From Paenibacillus_S sp043945595 (GTDB lineage: Bacteria; Bacillota; Bacilli; Paenibacillales; NBRC-103111): DNA of 64,000 bases. Below the pieces are notes generated by a model. It worked only from the letters and a program-made list of their open reading frames with translations, did not search any database and had not been told where the DNA came from. Shown here piece by piece: positions 34,441-42,996 of the stretch. The stretch lies in contig NZ_JBIFNP010000001.1 in NCBI RefSeq assembly GCF_043945595.1, forward strand, positions 5,022,001-5,086,000. Direction: 5' to 3'. How positions within the stretch are numbered: the first letter of the stretch is position 1; the number at the start of each line of letters is the position of its first letter. Position numbers and translations under genes: made by a program.

Positions 34441-35457
34441 ATGAAAACGCTGGAACAATTGGAGGCCCGGCTGGCCGAGCCTTCGGAAGCCTTGGTTCAA
34501 GATATCGCTGCACTGGACGGAGACATTCTGCTGCTTGGCATCGGAGGCAAGATGGGGCCGAGCATGGGACGCCTCGCCGTTAACGCCGTCCGGCAGGCCG
34601 GTGTAAACAAGCAGGTGTTCGGAGCATCCCGTTTCTCCGACACCGCTCTGCTGGATGAGCTGCAAGCCGCAGGCGTAAAGACGATCCAGGCGGATCTATT
34701 GAACGATACGGAGCTTCAAGCTCTTCCCGAGGTTAAAAACGTCATCTTCCTTGCCGGCAACAAATTCGGAACGACCGGTAACGAGCATTTTACATGGGCT
34801 ATGAACTCTTATCTTCCCGGCCGTGTGGCGGAGAAGTTTAAACAGTCCCGAATCGTTGTATTCTCAACCGGAAATGTGTACCCTCTGACCCCGGTCAGCC
34901 ATGGAGGCGCAACCGAGCAAACACCGACCGGGGCGAATGGAGAATACGGTCAATCGTGTCTCGGCCGCGAGCGTATATTTGAACATTTCTCCCATAAATA
35001 CGGTACGCCGGTTACGATTTTCCGCCTCAACTATGCAATCGATCTGAGGTATGGCGTGCTCGTTGAAATTGCGAAATCCGTCATGGAAGGCCGGCCTATC
35101 GACTTGGCGATGGGGCATGCCAACTGCATATGGCAGGGAGATGCCAACGAGTGGGCCCTCCGTTCCCTCCGTGCGGCAAGCAGCCCGCCGACCGTTCTTA
35201 ATATTTCGGGCCCCGAAACGATATCGCTTCGCTGGGCGGCCTTGGAGTTTGGCCGGAAATTCGGCAAAGAGCCGGTACTCACGGGCGAAGAAGCCTCTAC
35301 CGCCCTGCTCAGCAACTGCTCCAAAGCGCATCAATTATTCGGATATCCCAGAGTACCTTTAGGCCAGATGATGGATTGGATCGCCTATTGGATGAATGCC
35401 GGCGGACGGCTGTTAAATAAACCGACCCACTTCCAGGAACGGGAGGGCAAATTTTAA
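34441..35457 (+). CDS. NAD-dependent epimerase/dehydratase-like protein lacking the catalytic Lys
   Basis: A 338-aa extended-SDR Rossmann protein with the nucleotide motif LLLGIGGKMGPSMGR, the NVIFLAGNKFG region and FSTGNVYPL. The active-site YxxxK is replaced by YGQSC, so standard SDR chemistry is in doubt. The protein may use another base or only bind the cofactor. First gene of the operon; GAAGGGAGAA precedes ATG 34441. Its stop overlaps the next start (ATGA). The substrate is not known. Confidence 0.8.
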   Translation: MKTLEQLEARLAEPSEALVQDIAALDGDILLLGIGGKMGPSMGRLAVNAVRQAGVNKQVFGASRFSDTALLDELQAAGVKTIQADLLNDTELQALPEVKNVIFLAGNKFGTTGNEHFTWAMNSYLPGRVAEKFKQSRIVVFSTGNVYPLTPVSHGGATEQTPTGANGEYGQSCLGRERIFEHFSHKYGTPVTIFRLNYAIDLRYGVLVEIAKSVMEGRPIDLAMGHANCIWQGDANEWALRSLRAASSPPTVLNISGPETISLRWAALEFGRKFGKEPVLTGEEASTALLSNCSKAHQLFGYPRVPLGQMMDWIAYWMNAGGRLLNKPTHFQEREGKF

Positions 35458-36527
35458 TGAGCACAATGCCGCAGCTGTCACCGGAGTTAACCAAGGCGCT
35501 GCATGAAGGGCTGGCCATTCCCGCCCATCCGCTTGCGCTTAACGAGAACCGTCAGCTGGATGAACGTTATCAGCGGGCGCTTACGCGCTATTATATAGCC
35601 GCAGGAGCAGGCGGCATCGCCGTCGGCGTGCATTCGACCCAGTTCGAGATCCGGCTTCCGGAAATCGGACTTTTCGAGAAGGTGCTCCGCATCGCTGCCG
35701 AGGAGGCCGAGCGCCATAAGCCGGACCGTCCTTTCCTGAAGGTCGCGGGCATTTGCGAACCTACCGCTCAAGCGGTGGCGGAAGCGCAAACGGCCGCCGG
35801 ACTCGGCTACGACGCCGGGCTGCTCAGCATGGGCGGTCTGAAGGGATGGTCGGAGGAGGAGTTATTAAAACGTACGGAAGCGGTAGCACGCATTATTCCC
35901 GTGTTCGGCTTCTATCTCCAGCCTTCTGTCGGAGGAACGATCCTGAGCTACGATTTCTGGCGGAGGTTCGCCGATATTCCGGGCGTCGTCGCGATCAAGA
36001 TGGCTCCCTTCAACCGCTACCAGACCATCGACGTCGTCCGTGCGGTATGCAGCTCTGACAGACGAAATGACATCGCGCTGTATACGGGCAATGACGACAA
36101 TATCGTCAACGATCTGCTTACCGTATACCGGTTTCCCGTGAACGGGGAGCTGGTGGAAAAACGTATCGTCGGTGGGCTGCTCGGCCATTGGGCGGTATGG
36201 ACCCGCAAAGCCGTCGAGCTGCTGGAAGAGATCAAACGCGTGCGAAACCAAAGCGGGCTGGACGCGGAATGGCTGACGCGGAATATTGAAATCACGGACA
36301 GCAACGCTGCCTTCTTCGATCCGGCGCATCATTTTGAAGGCTGCATCCCCGGTATCCACGAGGTGCTAAGACGTCAGGGGCTGCTGCCCGGGCGCTGGTG
36401 CCTCAACCCGCAGGAGGAGCTGTCCGAAGGGCAAATGGAGGAAATCGACCGGGTGTACCGGGATTATCCGCATTTGAACGATGACGCGTTCGTCTCGGCT
36501 CACCTGTCCGAATGGCTGAACGGCTAG
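35457..36527 (+). CDS. dihydrodipicolinate synthase-family aldolase
   Basis: A 356-aa TIM-barrel class I aldolase of the DapA/NanA superfamily. A Schiff-base Lys is at about residue 181 (VAIKMAPFN) and the proton-relay Tyr at 153 (FGFYLQPSV). The 28-residue spacing equals that of DapA. It is longer than DapA (about 290 aa) through its C-terminal part, and the pocket differs, so lysine synthesis is unlikely. Cleavage or formation of a pyruvate-type 2-keto acid adduct is inferred. It is translationally coupled to the gene before it and 15 nt ahead of sdaAB. Confidence 0.85.
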   Translation: MSTMPQLSPELTKALHEGLAIPAHPLALNENRQLDERYQRALTRYYIAAGAGGIAVGVHSTQFEIRLPEIGLFEKVLRIAAEEAERHKPDRPFLKVAGICEPTAQAVAEAQTAAGLGYDAGLLSMGGLKGWSEEELLKRTEAVARIIPVFGFYLQPSVGGTILSYDFWRRFADIPGVVAIKMAPFNRYQTIDVVRAVCSSDRRNDIALYTGNDDNIVNDLLTVYRFPVNGELVEKRIVGGLLGHWAVWTRKAVELLEEIKRVRNQSGLDAEWLTRNIEITDSNAAFFDPAHHFEGCIPGIHEVLRRQGLLPGRWCLNPQEELSEGQMEEIDRVYRDYPHLNDDAFVSAHLSEWLNG

Positions 36528-36542
36528 GAGGCGATTCGGAGG

Positions 36543-37229
36543 ATGGGGCGCTTTAAGGATGTATTCTCGATTATCGGCCCGGCCATGATCGGCCCCTCCA
36601 GCTCGCACACCGCAGGAGCCGCTCGTCTCGGGCTCGTTGCCCGGCAGCTTCTCGGCTGCCGGCCGGAGCGTGCGGTTGTTACGTTTTACGGCTCCTTCGC
36701 CGAGACCTATCTGGGACACGGTACGGATTTGGCTATTGCCGGGGGTCTGCTGGGGTATGACACTGACGATTCGCGTATCCCCCGCGCCATCCGGGATGCA
36801 GCCGCCGCCGGCATGCATATCGGCTTCGAAAGAGGCAGAGGGCCGGCACCGCACCCCAACACCGCCCGCATCCGTGCGACTGCAGCCAACCGTACAGTTG
36901 AGCTGCTCGGCATGTCGATTGGCGGCGGCAATATCGAGATTGCCGAGGTGGACGGGTTTCAGGTCCGTTTCACGGCGCTGGCGAGCACGCTGGTTGTCTG
37001 GCATGCCGACCGGCAGGGCCTGATCGCGGACTTGACGGGGCTGCTGCATGCGGGAAGCGTGAATATCGCTTCCATGGAGACAGGCCGCAAAGGACGCGGC
37101 GGTAAAGCGATGACGGTTATTGAGAGCGACGATCCGGTAGAGCGCTCTCTGCGCTCCCGAATGGTCTCTCTGCCGGGGGTGGAAGCCCTAAGAATAGTAA
37201 GTCTAGCGATGAAGAAGAACGGAGCGTGA
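36543..37229 (+). CDS. sdaAB: L-serine ammonia-lyase, Fe-S type, beta subunit
   Basis: A 228-aa subunit of the [4Fe-4S] L-serine dehydratase (serine to pyruvate plus ammonia). SDH_beta motifs are FSIIGPAMIGPSSSHTAGAARLG, GSFAETYLGHGTDLAIAGGLLG, and a C-terminal ACT domain (TLVVWHADRQGLIADLTGLLHAGSVNIASMETGR). The start at 36543 is a likely ATG after GGCGATTCGGAGG. The stop overlaps the sdaAA start (GTGA). Here the enzyme sits within an operon with an aldolase and an amidohydrolase, so it may act on a serine-like intermediate from that pathway. Confidence 0.92.
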   Translation: MGRFKDVFSIIGPAMIGPSSSHTAGAARLGLVARQLLGCRPERAVVTFYGSFAETYLGHGTDLAIAGGLLGYDTDDSRIPRAIRDAAAAGMHIGFERGRGPAPHPNTARIRATAANRTVELLGMSIGGGNIEIAEVDGFQVRFTALASTLVVWHADRQGLIADLTGLLHAGSVNIASMETGRKGRGGKAMTVIESDDPVERSLRSRMVSLPGVEALRIVSLAMKKNGA

Positions 37230-38161
37230 GCCTGTTGAGATTCGATACGTTAGAGCAATTGGCACAGCAGTGCGATAGCGAAGGCGTCAGCATCTCCCGG
37301 ATGATGCTTGCAGAGCAGTGCGCCGAATCCGGCCGGACGCCGGAGCAGGAGTTCAACCAAATGGCCGAATATTACCAGATCATGAAAACAGCCGTCAGTG
37401 AAGGTCTCCGCAAAGACCATCCGTCCCGCAGCGGGCTGACCGGCCGGGATGCCCGCCAGGTGCACGCCTACCTGCAGTCCGGCTCTGCGCTGCTAGGCGA
37501 GCCTGCCGCTATGGCTATGGCGTACGCGCTCGCCGTATCCGAGGTCAACGCTTCGATGGGACGCATCGTCGCTACGCCTACCGCCGGCTCGTGCGGCATC
37601 ATTCCGGGCGCCTTCGTCAGCGCCCAGAACCGCTTCGGCTGGACGGACGAACAGATGACGTTCGGCCTGTTCTGCGCGGGGGCGATCGGTTATGTGATCG
37701 CCAATCACTCCTTCGTCTCCGGGGCCGAAGGCGGCTGCCAGGCCGAGGTCGGCTCCGCCATCGCTATGACGGCGGGGGCGCTCGTCGAGCTGCGGGGCGG
37801 CACCCCGTCCCAGGCCGTTCATGCGGTCGGCCTTGCGCTCAAAAACACGCTCGGCCTGATCTGCGACCCGGTCGGGGGCCTCGTCGAAATCCCCTGCATT
37901 GTCCGCAACGGCTTCGGCGCGGTCAATGCTCTGGCGGCGGCCGACATGGCGCTTGCCGGGGTGCGAAGCGCCATCCCGTCGGACGAAGTCGTGCAGACGA
38001 TGCGGGACGTCGGCAGCGCCATGCCGGAGAAGTTCCGCGAAACCGCTCAAGGCGGTCTCGCGGCTACGCCGACCGGACGCGCGATCAAGGAGGCGCTTTA
38101 CCGAAAATCAACGGCCAAGGATAAGGATAACGATAAGGACAGGGAGTTGCCTTATGAATAA
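37226..38161 (+). CDS. sdaAA: L-serine ammonia-lyase, Fe-S type, alpha subunit
   Basis: A 311-aa catalytic, cluster-binding subunit. SDH_alpha motifs are ATPTAGSCGIIPGAF, NHSFVSGAEGGCQAEVGSAIAMTAGALVEL, LICDPVGGLVEIPC with the conserved Cys residues, and AAADMALAGVRSAIPSDEVVQTM. The GTG start overlaps the sdaAB stop by 4 nt; a TTG four codons later is an alternative. The C-terminus has an unusual repeated charged tail (AKDKDNDKDRE) from an AAGGATAAGG-type DNA repeat. The stop overlaps the M20 gene start by 8 nt. Confidence 0.93.
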   Translation: MSLLRFDTLEQLAQQCDSEGVSISRMMLAEQCAESGRTPEQEFNQMAEYYQIMKTAVSEGLRKDHPSRSGLTGRDARQVHAYLQSGSALLGEPAAMAMAYALAVSEVNASMGRIVATPTAGSCGIIPGAFVSAQNRFGWTDEQMTFGLFCAGAIGYVIANHSFVSGAEGGCQAEVGSAIAMTAGALVELRGGTPSQAVHAVGLALKNTLGLICDPVGGLVEIPCIVRNGFGAVNALAAADMALAGVRSAIPSDEVVQTMRDVGSAMPEKFRETAQGGLAATPTGRAIKEALYRKSTAKDKDNDKDRELPYE

Positions 38162-39350
38162 ACAACAGCTTCATCAGCTCCTGCAGCGCAGCCACGCACG
38201 GAAAGAAGAATGGATCGCCTTTCGCCGCGACCTGCAACAATATCCGGAGCTCAGCCATCAGGAAAGCCGGACCGCAGACAAAGTGGCGTCTGCGCTGCGG
38301 CGGCTCGGCCTGAAGCCTCAGACGCAGGTCGGCGGCCATGGAGTCGTGGCCGAGCTTAAGGGCAGCCGTCCGGGCCCGGTCATCGCGCTGCGGGCGGATA
38401 TGGACGCGCTTCCTGTCGCGGAAGAAACCGGACTTCCGTTCGCTTCCCGGCGCCACGGAATTATGCACGCCTGCGGGCATGACGCGCATACGGCCATCCT
38501 GCTTGGCGCAGCCCAGCTGCTGGCGGAAGTCCGGGAGTCGTTCCCCGGGAGCGTCCGGTTTATTTTCCAAGGCGCGGAGGAAACGAACGCGGGCGCCAAA
38601 GCGATGATCCGCGACGGCGTGCTGGAGGGCGTAAACGAGATTTACGGCCTGCATAATCTGCCTACGCTGCCGGTCGGCCGGATCGCTACGGGCAGCGGCG
38701 CCTTCATGGGCTCCGTAGACCGCATTGAAATCACCTTCGAGGGCAAAGGCGGCCACGGGGCGATTCCCGACCGGTGTCAGGACCCGATTGTCGCCGCCTC
38801 CGCTGTAGTGATGGGGCTGCAAACCGCCGTCAGCCGCGAAATCTCGCCCTTTGAGCCTGCCGTCATCACGATCGGGAGCTTCCAGGCCGGGGAAGCCAAC
38901 AATGTCATTCCGCAGTATGCCCGGCTGATCGGCACCGTGCGGACGTTCTCCCCGGCGCTGCAGCAGACGATGAAGGCTCGAATTGAAAGGCTTGCCGGGC
39001 AAATCGGTTCCGCGTACCGCTGCAATGTTCAATTGAGCTATATCGAGCAGGTTTCCGTACTTGTCAACGATCCCCGTTCTGTTTATTATGTAGAGCAGAC
39101 GGCCGATATGCTGCTCGGCCGGGAGCAGCGTACGACGGCGGAGCCTACGCTTGCGGGAGAAGACTTTTCGGTCTACTTGGAGCACGTGCCCGGCTGCTTC
39201 TTCTGGCTCGGGTCAGGCTCGGCCGCCGGGTGTGAGCAAGCCTACGGTCTGCATCATCCCCGATTTACGATCGAGGAAGACTGTATCCCTCTCGGGTTCG
39301 CCCTGCTTGCTTCCGTTGCCGCGCTTAGAGCCGCGGAAATTTCGTTTTGA
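38154..39350 (+). CDS. M20 family amidohydrolase (N-acyl amino acid hydrolase type)
   Basis: A 398-aa metal-dependent peptidase/amidase. Motifs in order: HQESRTADKVASALRRLG, ALRADMDALPVAEETG, IMHACGHDAHTAILLGAA (metal His/Asp), FIFQGAEETNAGAKAMI (Glu pair), GKGGHGAIPDRCQDPI dimerisation/substrate His, and LAGEDFSVYLEHVPGCFFWLG near the end. Members release amino acids from N-acyl or indole conjugates. The start at 38154 has CAGGGAG and overlaps the sdaAA end; the longer frame is an artefact. In this operon it probably frees an amino compound that SdaA or the aldolase then consumes. Confidence 0.9.
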   Translation: MNKQQLHQLLQRSHARKEEWIAFRRDLQQYPELSHQESRTADKVASALRRLGLKPQTQVGGHGVVAELKGSRPGPVIALRADMDALPVAEETGLPFASRRHGIMHACGHDAHTAILLGAAQLLAEVRESFPGSVRFIFQGAEETNAGAKAMIRDGVLEGVNEIYGLHNLPTLPVGRIATGSGAFMGSVDRIEITFEGKGGHGAIPDRCQDPIVAASAVVMGLQTAVSREISPFEPAVITIGSFQAGEANNVIPQYARLIGTVRTFSPALQQTMKARIERLAGQIGSAYRCNVQLSYIEQVSVLVNDPRSVYYVEQTADMLLGREQRTTAEPTLAGEDFSVYLEHVPGCFFWLGSGSAAGCEQAYGLHHPRFTIEEDCIPLGFALLASVAALRAAEISF

Positions 39351-39367
39351 TAGGGGAAGCTGGTTCC

Positions 39368-40727
39368 ATGGAGAACGATTCGAAACAATCAAATGGTCAA
39401 GGAATTTCGATTGGCGTGATCGGACCGGAGGAAGCCGTCCGGGATTTGTTACATACGCTGCAGCGGTTTCCTTCCTTTCAGCCGGCTGCGCGGACTTACC
39501 GGAGCGAGGAAGAGGCGCCGGCCCTTGCGCTCGAGCTGATGGATCAGGTCGAGGTGCTCCTGTTTACCGGACCGATTCCCTACAGGATTGCGGCAGACAG
39601 GCTCCAGTTCTCCATTCCGGTTCATTTTGTCCCTCTGACGGGGACCGGCTTGTACCGGGCGCTGTTCCTGCTCGAAAAACGCCACGGCCTCAAGACGCTG
39701 TCCGTAGATACGATGACCAAGAAACAAGTCGACCGCATCTTCAAAGAGCTGAGCGAAATGAACGTGGAGGTCGTGTACTATAAAGGGCTTCACCCTTATT
39801 CCAAAGAAGAGCTGGTCCGGTTCCACGTGCGCCAGTATCAAAGCGGCGCCTGTCAGGCCGTGTTGACGGCAGTCAAATCCGTATCCGAGGAGCTTACACG
39901 CCTTGGTATCCCTAATCAGTGGGTCGTTCCGACGGAGCAGGACATGATCGTTTCGCTGGAGCGCGCGCTGCTGTCCACGGAAACCCGGCGCGGCAACGAA
40001 TCGCAAATCGTGGTCGGAATGGTTCATCTGGACGGCGCCGGCGATATGATCAACCGGCGTTTTACCGAGCATGACCTTCAGAAGCTGAAGCTGGAAGTCC
40101 ATAAAATGCTGCTGGCTTACGTGGAATCGCTCGATGCCCACCTCACCCATCTGGGAGGAGATGAATATCTCTTCATCACGACGAGGGGGAGCTTCGAGCG
40201 GGTGACCGGAGGTTACAAGTACATCTCGCTCGCGGGAGAAGCGGAGAAAATGCTCGGCATTACCTTCAGCATCGGCATCGGCTTTGGCCGTTCCGCCGGC
40301 GAAGCCGGCACCCATGCGCGGCTGGCCCTCCGCCAGGCGAAGGAAGCCGGAGGCAATCACTGCTTTATCGTACGCGACGGACCGCGGCCTCATCGGTTCG
40401 CTGGAGATGTCGCAGCCGCTCGAATACGACGCTTCGCTTGTTCCTCCCGAGCTTATCCAAAAAATGGAGGCGAGCGGAATGACGCTCCCTTACTTGGGGA
40501 AGATCGTCGCCCAGGTGGCCCGCAAGCGGAAGCTGGAGTATACGGCGCAGGAGCTGTCCCTCCTACTGGGAGTGACCGTCCGAAGCACGCACCGTTTTCT
40601 GCTGCAGTGGCTCGATGCCGGCCTCGTGGAGATCGTCGGAGAGGAAAAAGGGAAGGCCAAGGGCCGTCCCAAGCAAATTTACCGCCTGTCCTTCATCCAT
40701 GACAACGATATTCCGTGGAACCGCTGA
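39368..40727 (+). CDS. GGDEF-like sensor plus winged-helix regulator, frameshifted
   Basis: The first frame gives about 340 aa. An N-terminal domain resembles periplasmic-binding/PrpR-N modules (SIGVIGPEEAVRDLLHTLQRFPSFQ). A GGDEF-fold module follows (VGMVHLDGAGDMINRRF, HLGGDEYLFITTRGS, FSIGIGFGRSAGEAGTHARLALRQAKEAGGN). At about 40380 the frame is lost; the next frame continues with IGSLEMSQPLEYDASLVPPELIQK and an HTH (YTAQELSLLLGVTVRSTHRFLLQWLDAGLVEIVGEEKG). A full protein of about 450 aa is expected. Last gene of the operon; probably its regulator, a nucleotide- or metabolite-sensing one by inference. Confidence 0.75.
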
Positions 40728-40809
40728 AGGCGGTTTGAGAACCGGATCGACAGCGAGCTGGCTAAGACTGCCACAAACCGCCAGTGTCTGCGTCTGCGAC
40801 GCAGCACAA

Positions 40810-40846
40810 ACAAGCCCGGGAGCCAAAGACCCGGGCTTGTTTTTTA
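40810..40846 (+). terminator. Rho-independent terminator of the catabolic operon
   Basis: CAAGCCCGGG-agccaaaga-CCCGGGCTTG followed by six T; no other strong terminator is seen between 34441 and here. Confidence 0.88.
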
Positions 40847-40911
40847 CGGCATCTGCCGCCCTATAATACTAAATCATACCAGGCCGAACCGGAACAGGCT
40901 CAAGCTCCTCC

Positions 40912-41532
40912 TCATCCCATACGCGGTTCCCATAAAGCGGCGGGCAGCTCCCGCAGCGGCGGTACGGACGCCGATTCGAGCAGCTCTTTCACCAGCGCTT
41001 TGTCGAACAGCTTCGGACTCAGCCAGCGGTCGATTTGCTCCGCATCCAGAATTACCGGCACATGCTCCTCCGCGTTCAGCGACTCGTTCCATACCTTGCG
41101 GGTCAGAATCGTGCATGTCCGCAGCTCCTCGTCGAAGGAACCGTTCCATTCGTCGAACACGGCGGCCATCCCGAAAGCCGGGCGTCCCGGCACAACGAAC
41201 CGCCGGACCTCCTCCCGCTTCTTGCCGAGCACCGTCACTTGATCGAAGCTGCTGGCAGGCACAATGCAGCGCTGCCGCTTCAGCAGATGATCGAACGCTC
41301 TTCGCTCGAAGGCGGTGCCGATGTCGGCCCGATTGGCTCCCTGCGCCCAGAACGGCATCAAGCCCCAGCGAAACGCATCCAGCGTCCGTTCCTCCCCCTG
41401 CATGCGAATGACCGCAATCGATTCATTCGGGACAAGACTCCGTTGATTGGCATAATAAAATAAGACGCGGGAAATGCCGAAGGCATCGCTTAATTCGGAT
41501 ACGTCGGTATGTAAGGTCAGTCGGTTGCACAT
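40912..41532 (-). CDS. divergent SOS response-associated peptidase (YedK/HMCES-like)
   Basis: A 206-aa SRAP-domain protein that begins MCNRL, so the Cys2 that crosslinks to abasic DNA in YedK/HMCES is present. Other family motifs are altered: the expected NARAE is TAFER, the expected GFYEW (catalytic Glu) is SSFDQV, and the HxRMPVIL segment is EEHVPVIL. It could retain only part of the abasic-site chemistry or have a new role. It is the last of three same-strand genes, 69 nt after the zinc-ribbon gene. Confidence 0.8.
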   Translation of the reverse strand: MCNRLTLHTDVSELSDAFGISRVLFYYANQRSLVPNESIAVIRMQGEERTLDAFRWGLMPFWAQGANRADIGTAFERRAFDHLLKRQRCIVPASSFDQVTVLGKKREEVRRFVVPGRPAFGMAAVFDEWNGSFDEELRTCTILTRKVWNESLNAEEHVPVILDAEQIDRWLSPKLFDKALVKELLESASVPPLRELPAALWEPRMG

Positions 41533-41601
41533 GCTGCTTAACTCCTCTGCTCTGTTTGAGCAGTAGTATTGGCAAAATGTGCAATTTGTATGCCACCGCG
41601 G

Positions 41602-41868
41602 TTACAGCGGCAGCATCGATCTTTTCTCCGCCTGCGATCTGCAATCGCCGCATACGCCGACAACCTGCCCTTGCTCGGAAGCGTAGAAGGTGAGCTTGGC
41701 CGCCTTTTTTTTGCAGAAGGAGCAGGGCTGCGAAGCGGCTTTCCCCGCCCTCGCCCGCACATCGGACAGCTTGACCACCTTGCTGTCGTACTTCGGCTTC
41801 CGCTTAGCGGCTCGGTACAGCATGATACTGAGCGCAAGCACAACAACGACCGTAATTACCCAAAGCAT
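41602..41868 (-). CDS. small membrane protein with zinc-ribbon Cys pairs
   Basis: An 88-aa protein with an N-terminal membrane helix (LWVITVVVVLALSIMLYRAAK) and a C-terminal part with CSFCKKK and CGDCRSQ, two CxxC pairs 25 residues apart. These suggest a metal-binding ribbon on the cytoplasmic side. No family is recognised. Same strand as the SRAP gene and the XRE-Dabb gene, with gaps of 69 and 45 nt. Confidence 0.6.
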   Translation of the reverse strand: MLWVITVVVVLALSIMLYRAAKRKPKYDSKVVKLSDVRARAGKAASQPCSFCKKKAAKLTFYASEQGQVVGVCGDCRSQAEKRSMLPL

Positions 41869-41913
41869 CCTGCCGCCTCCTTTACGCTAAATGTATGAAG
41901 CTGTAATTACCGG

Positions 41914-42495
41914 TCACTCGCCAGGTGCGGCTATTATCGTATAATCAATCTCCAAAAAGTCCGTCACGTCCCGCTTCCACACTTCCTCCACATATTGAAC
42001 ATGAACCGGGTGGCTGTTATACGCCTCGTAATCCGCTTGACTCGCAAATTCCATGTAAAAGCCGTATTCGTACGGATTTTTGCCGCTTTGCTGCTTCAGC
42101 ACTTGAAAACGGAGCACGTTCGGCACCTCTGTCAAGGTTGCTGCGCTGCTGGTCAGAAAAGCTTGCGCTTCCTCGGATTGAGCTGGAAAACGCAATTTAA
42201 AAAATACAGTGTGTGCAATATTCGGATTCATTCCTGCCTCCTGCCCCTTCTCTTTCAATTTTTGGTTGGTACCCGTCATTCCCTCCGCCGGCGCTTCGGC
42301 CAGCCTCAGCAGTTCTTCGACCTCGTCATACTGCAGGACATTGGCCAGGGAACGGATCACGTCGGCAGACGGCTGGAACCTGCCATTTTCAATGGCGTTC
42401 ATAATCGAATAGCTGACTCCCGCCTTCTCGCCAAGCTTCCGTAACGTGATGTCCTGCCGCTGCCTAAGCTGCTTCAGCTTACTGCCCAAGTTCAT
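41914..42495 (-). CDS. XRE HTH fused to a Dabb (stress-responsive barrel) domain
   Basis: A 193-aa protein. Residues 5-65 form a Cro/C1 HTH (LKQLRQRQDITLRKLGEKAGVSYSIMNAIENGRFQPSADVIRSLANVL). A linker rich in Ala/Gly/Lys leads to a C-terminal Dabb domain (HTVFFKLRFPAQSEEAQAFL...VPNVLRFQVLKQQSGKNPYEYGFYMEFASQADYEAYNSHPVHVQYVEEVW). Dabb domains are usually stand-alone dimeric enzymes or stress proteins, so here one may serve as an effector or dimer module of a repressor. AAGGAG lies upstream of ATG 42495. Confidence 0.82.
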   Translation of the reverse strand: MNLGSKLKQLRQRQDITLRKLGEKAGVSYSIMNAIENGRFQPSADVIRSLANVLQYDEVEELLRLAEAPAEGMTGTNQKLKEKGQEAGMNPNIAHTVFFKLRFPAQSEEAQAFLTSSAATLTEVPNVLRFQVLKQQSGKNPYEYGFYMEFASQADYEAYNSHPVHVQYVEEVWKRDVTDFLEIDYTIIAAPGE

Positions 42496-42634
42496 TCTCT
42501 CGGCTCCTTGCTTGGTAGTTTCATTCTCTTTAACTCATTTCTACATGCCTGTCCCAAATTCCTTTGTACACCGGCCAAAAGAGCAAAGGGACGTCCTTCG
42601 CCCTTCTAACCTGTGTCTGTTTGCTTAAACGTTA

Positions 42635-42868
42635 TTACCCCCGCTGACGCACCCGGCCTTCAGGTGCCGATGCACGGCGCTCCGTCCCGTCTTCCGCCTC
42701 GGATACCCATAGCATCCCCATGGAAATAGCAAACATAAGCACGACAAGGGCGATGCTGGCTGCAATATAGCCGTGCATTTCCAGATAAAGCACCGCCGGG
42801 ATACAAAGCATCAGAACCCCGTACAAGATAAAGCCCGTTTTTCCGGCCGCTTTCGCTTTCTTCGTCAT
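42635..42868 (-). CDS. small two-span membrane protein
   Basis: A 77-aa protein with a Lys-rich start (MTKKAKAAGKT), two hydrophobic segments (GFILYGVLMLCIPAVLYLEM and YIAASIALVVLMFAISMGMLWV) and a charged tail ending RQRG. GGGAGG lies 9 nt before ATG 42868. Unknown function; no operon partner is within 100 bp in the same direction. Confidence 0.6.
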   Translation of the reverse strand: MTKKAKAAGKTGFILYGVLMLCIPAVLYLEMHGYIAASIALVVLMFAISMGMLWVSEAEDGTERRASAPEGRVRQRG

Positions 42869-42996
42869 AAGCCAAGACCTCCCGCTAAAGCAGTAAAGTT
42901 CCTCACTATATGTATTCGAAAAAACAAGCTTTCATACGGCATTCTAGTATAAACCCGTACAATCCGGTCATCCTGATTAGTAAGGAGGTGATATCC

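Noticed and set aside
38085..39185. 366-codon minus-strand frame opposite the M20 gene, and 39449-40393 opposite the regulator
   Set aside because: Antisense shadows in GC-rich coding DNA; Arg/Gly-rich composition with no family resemblance.
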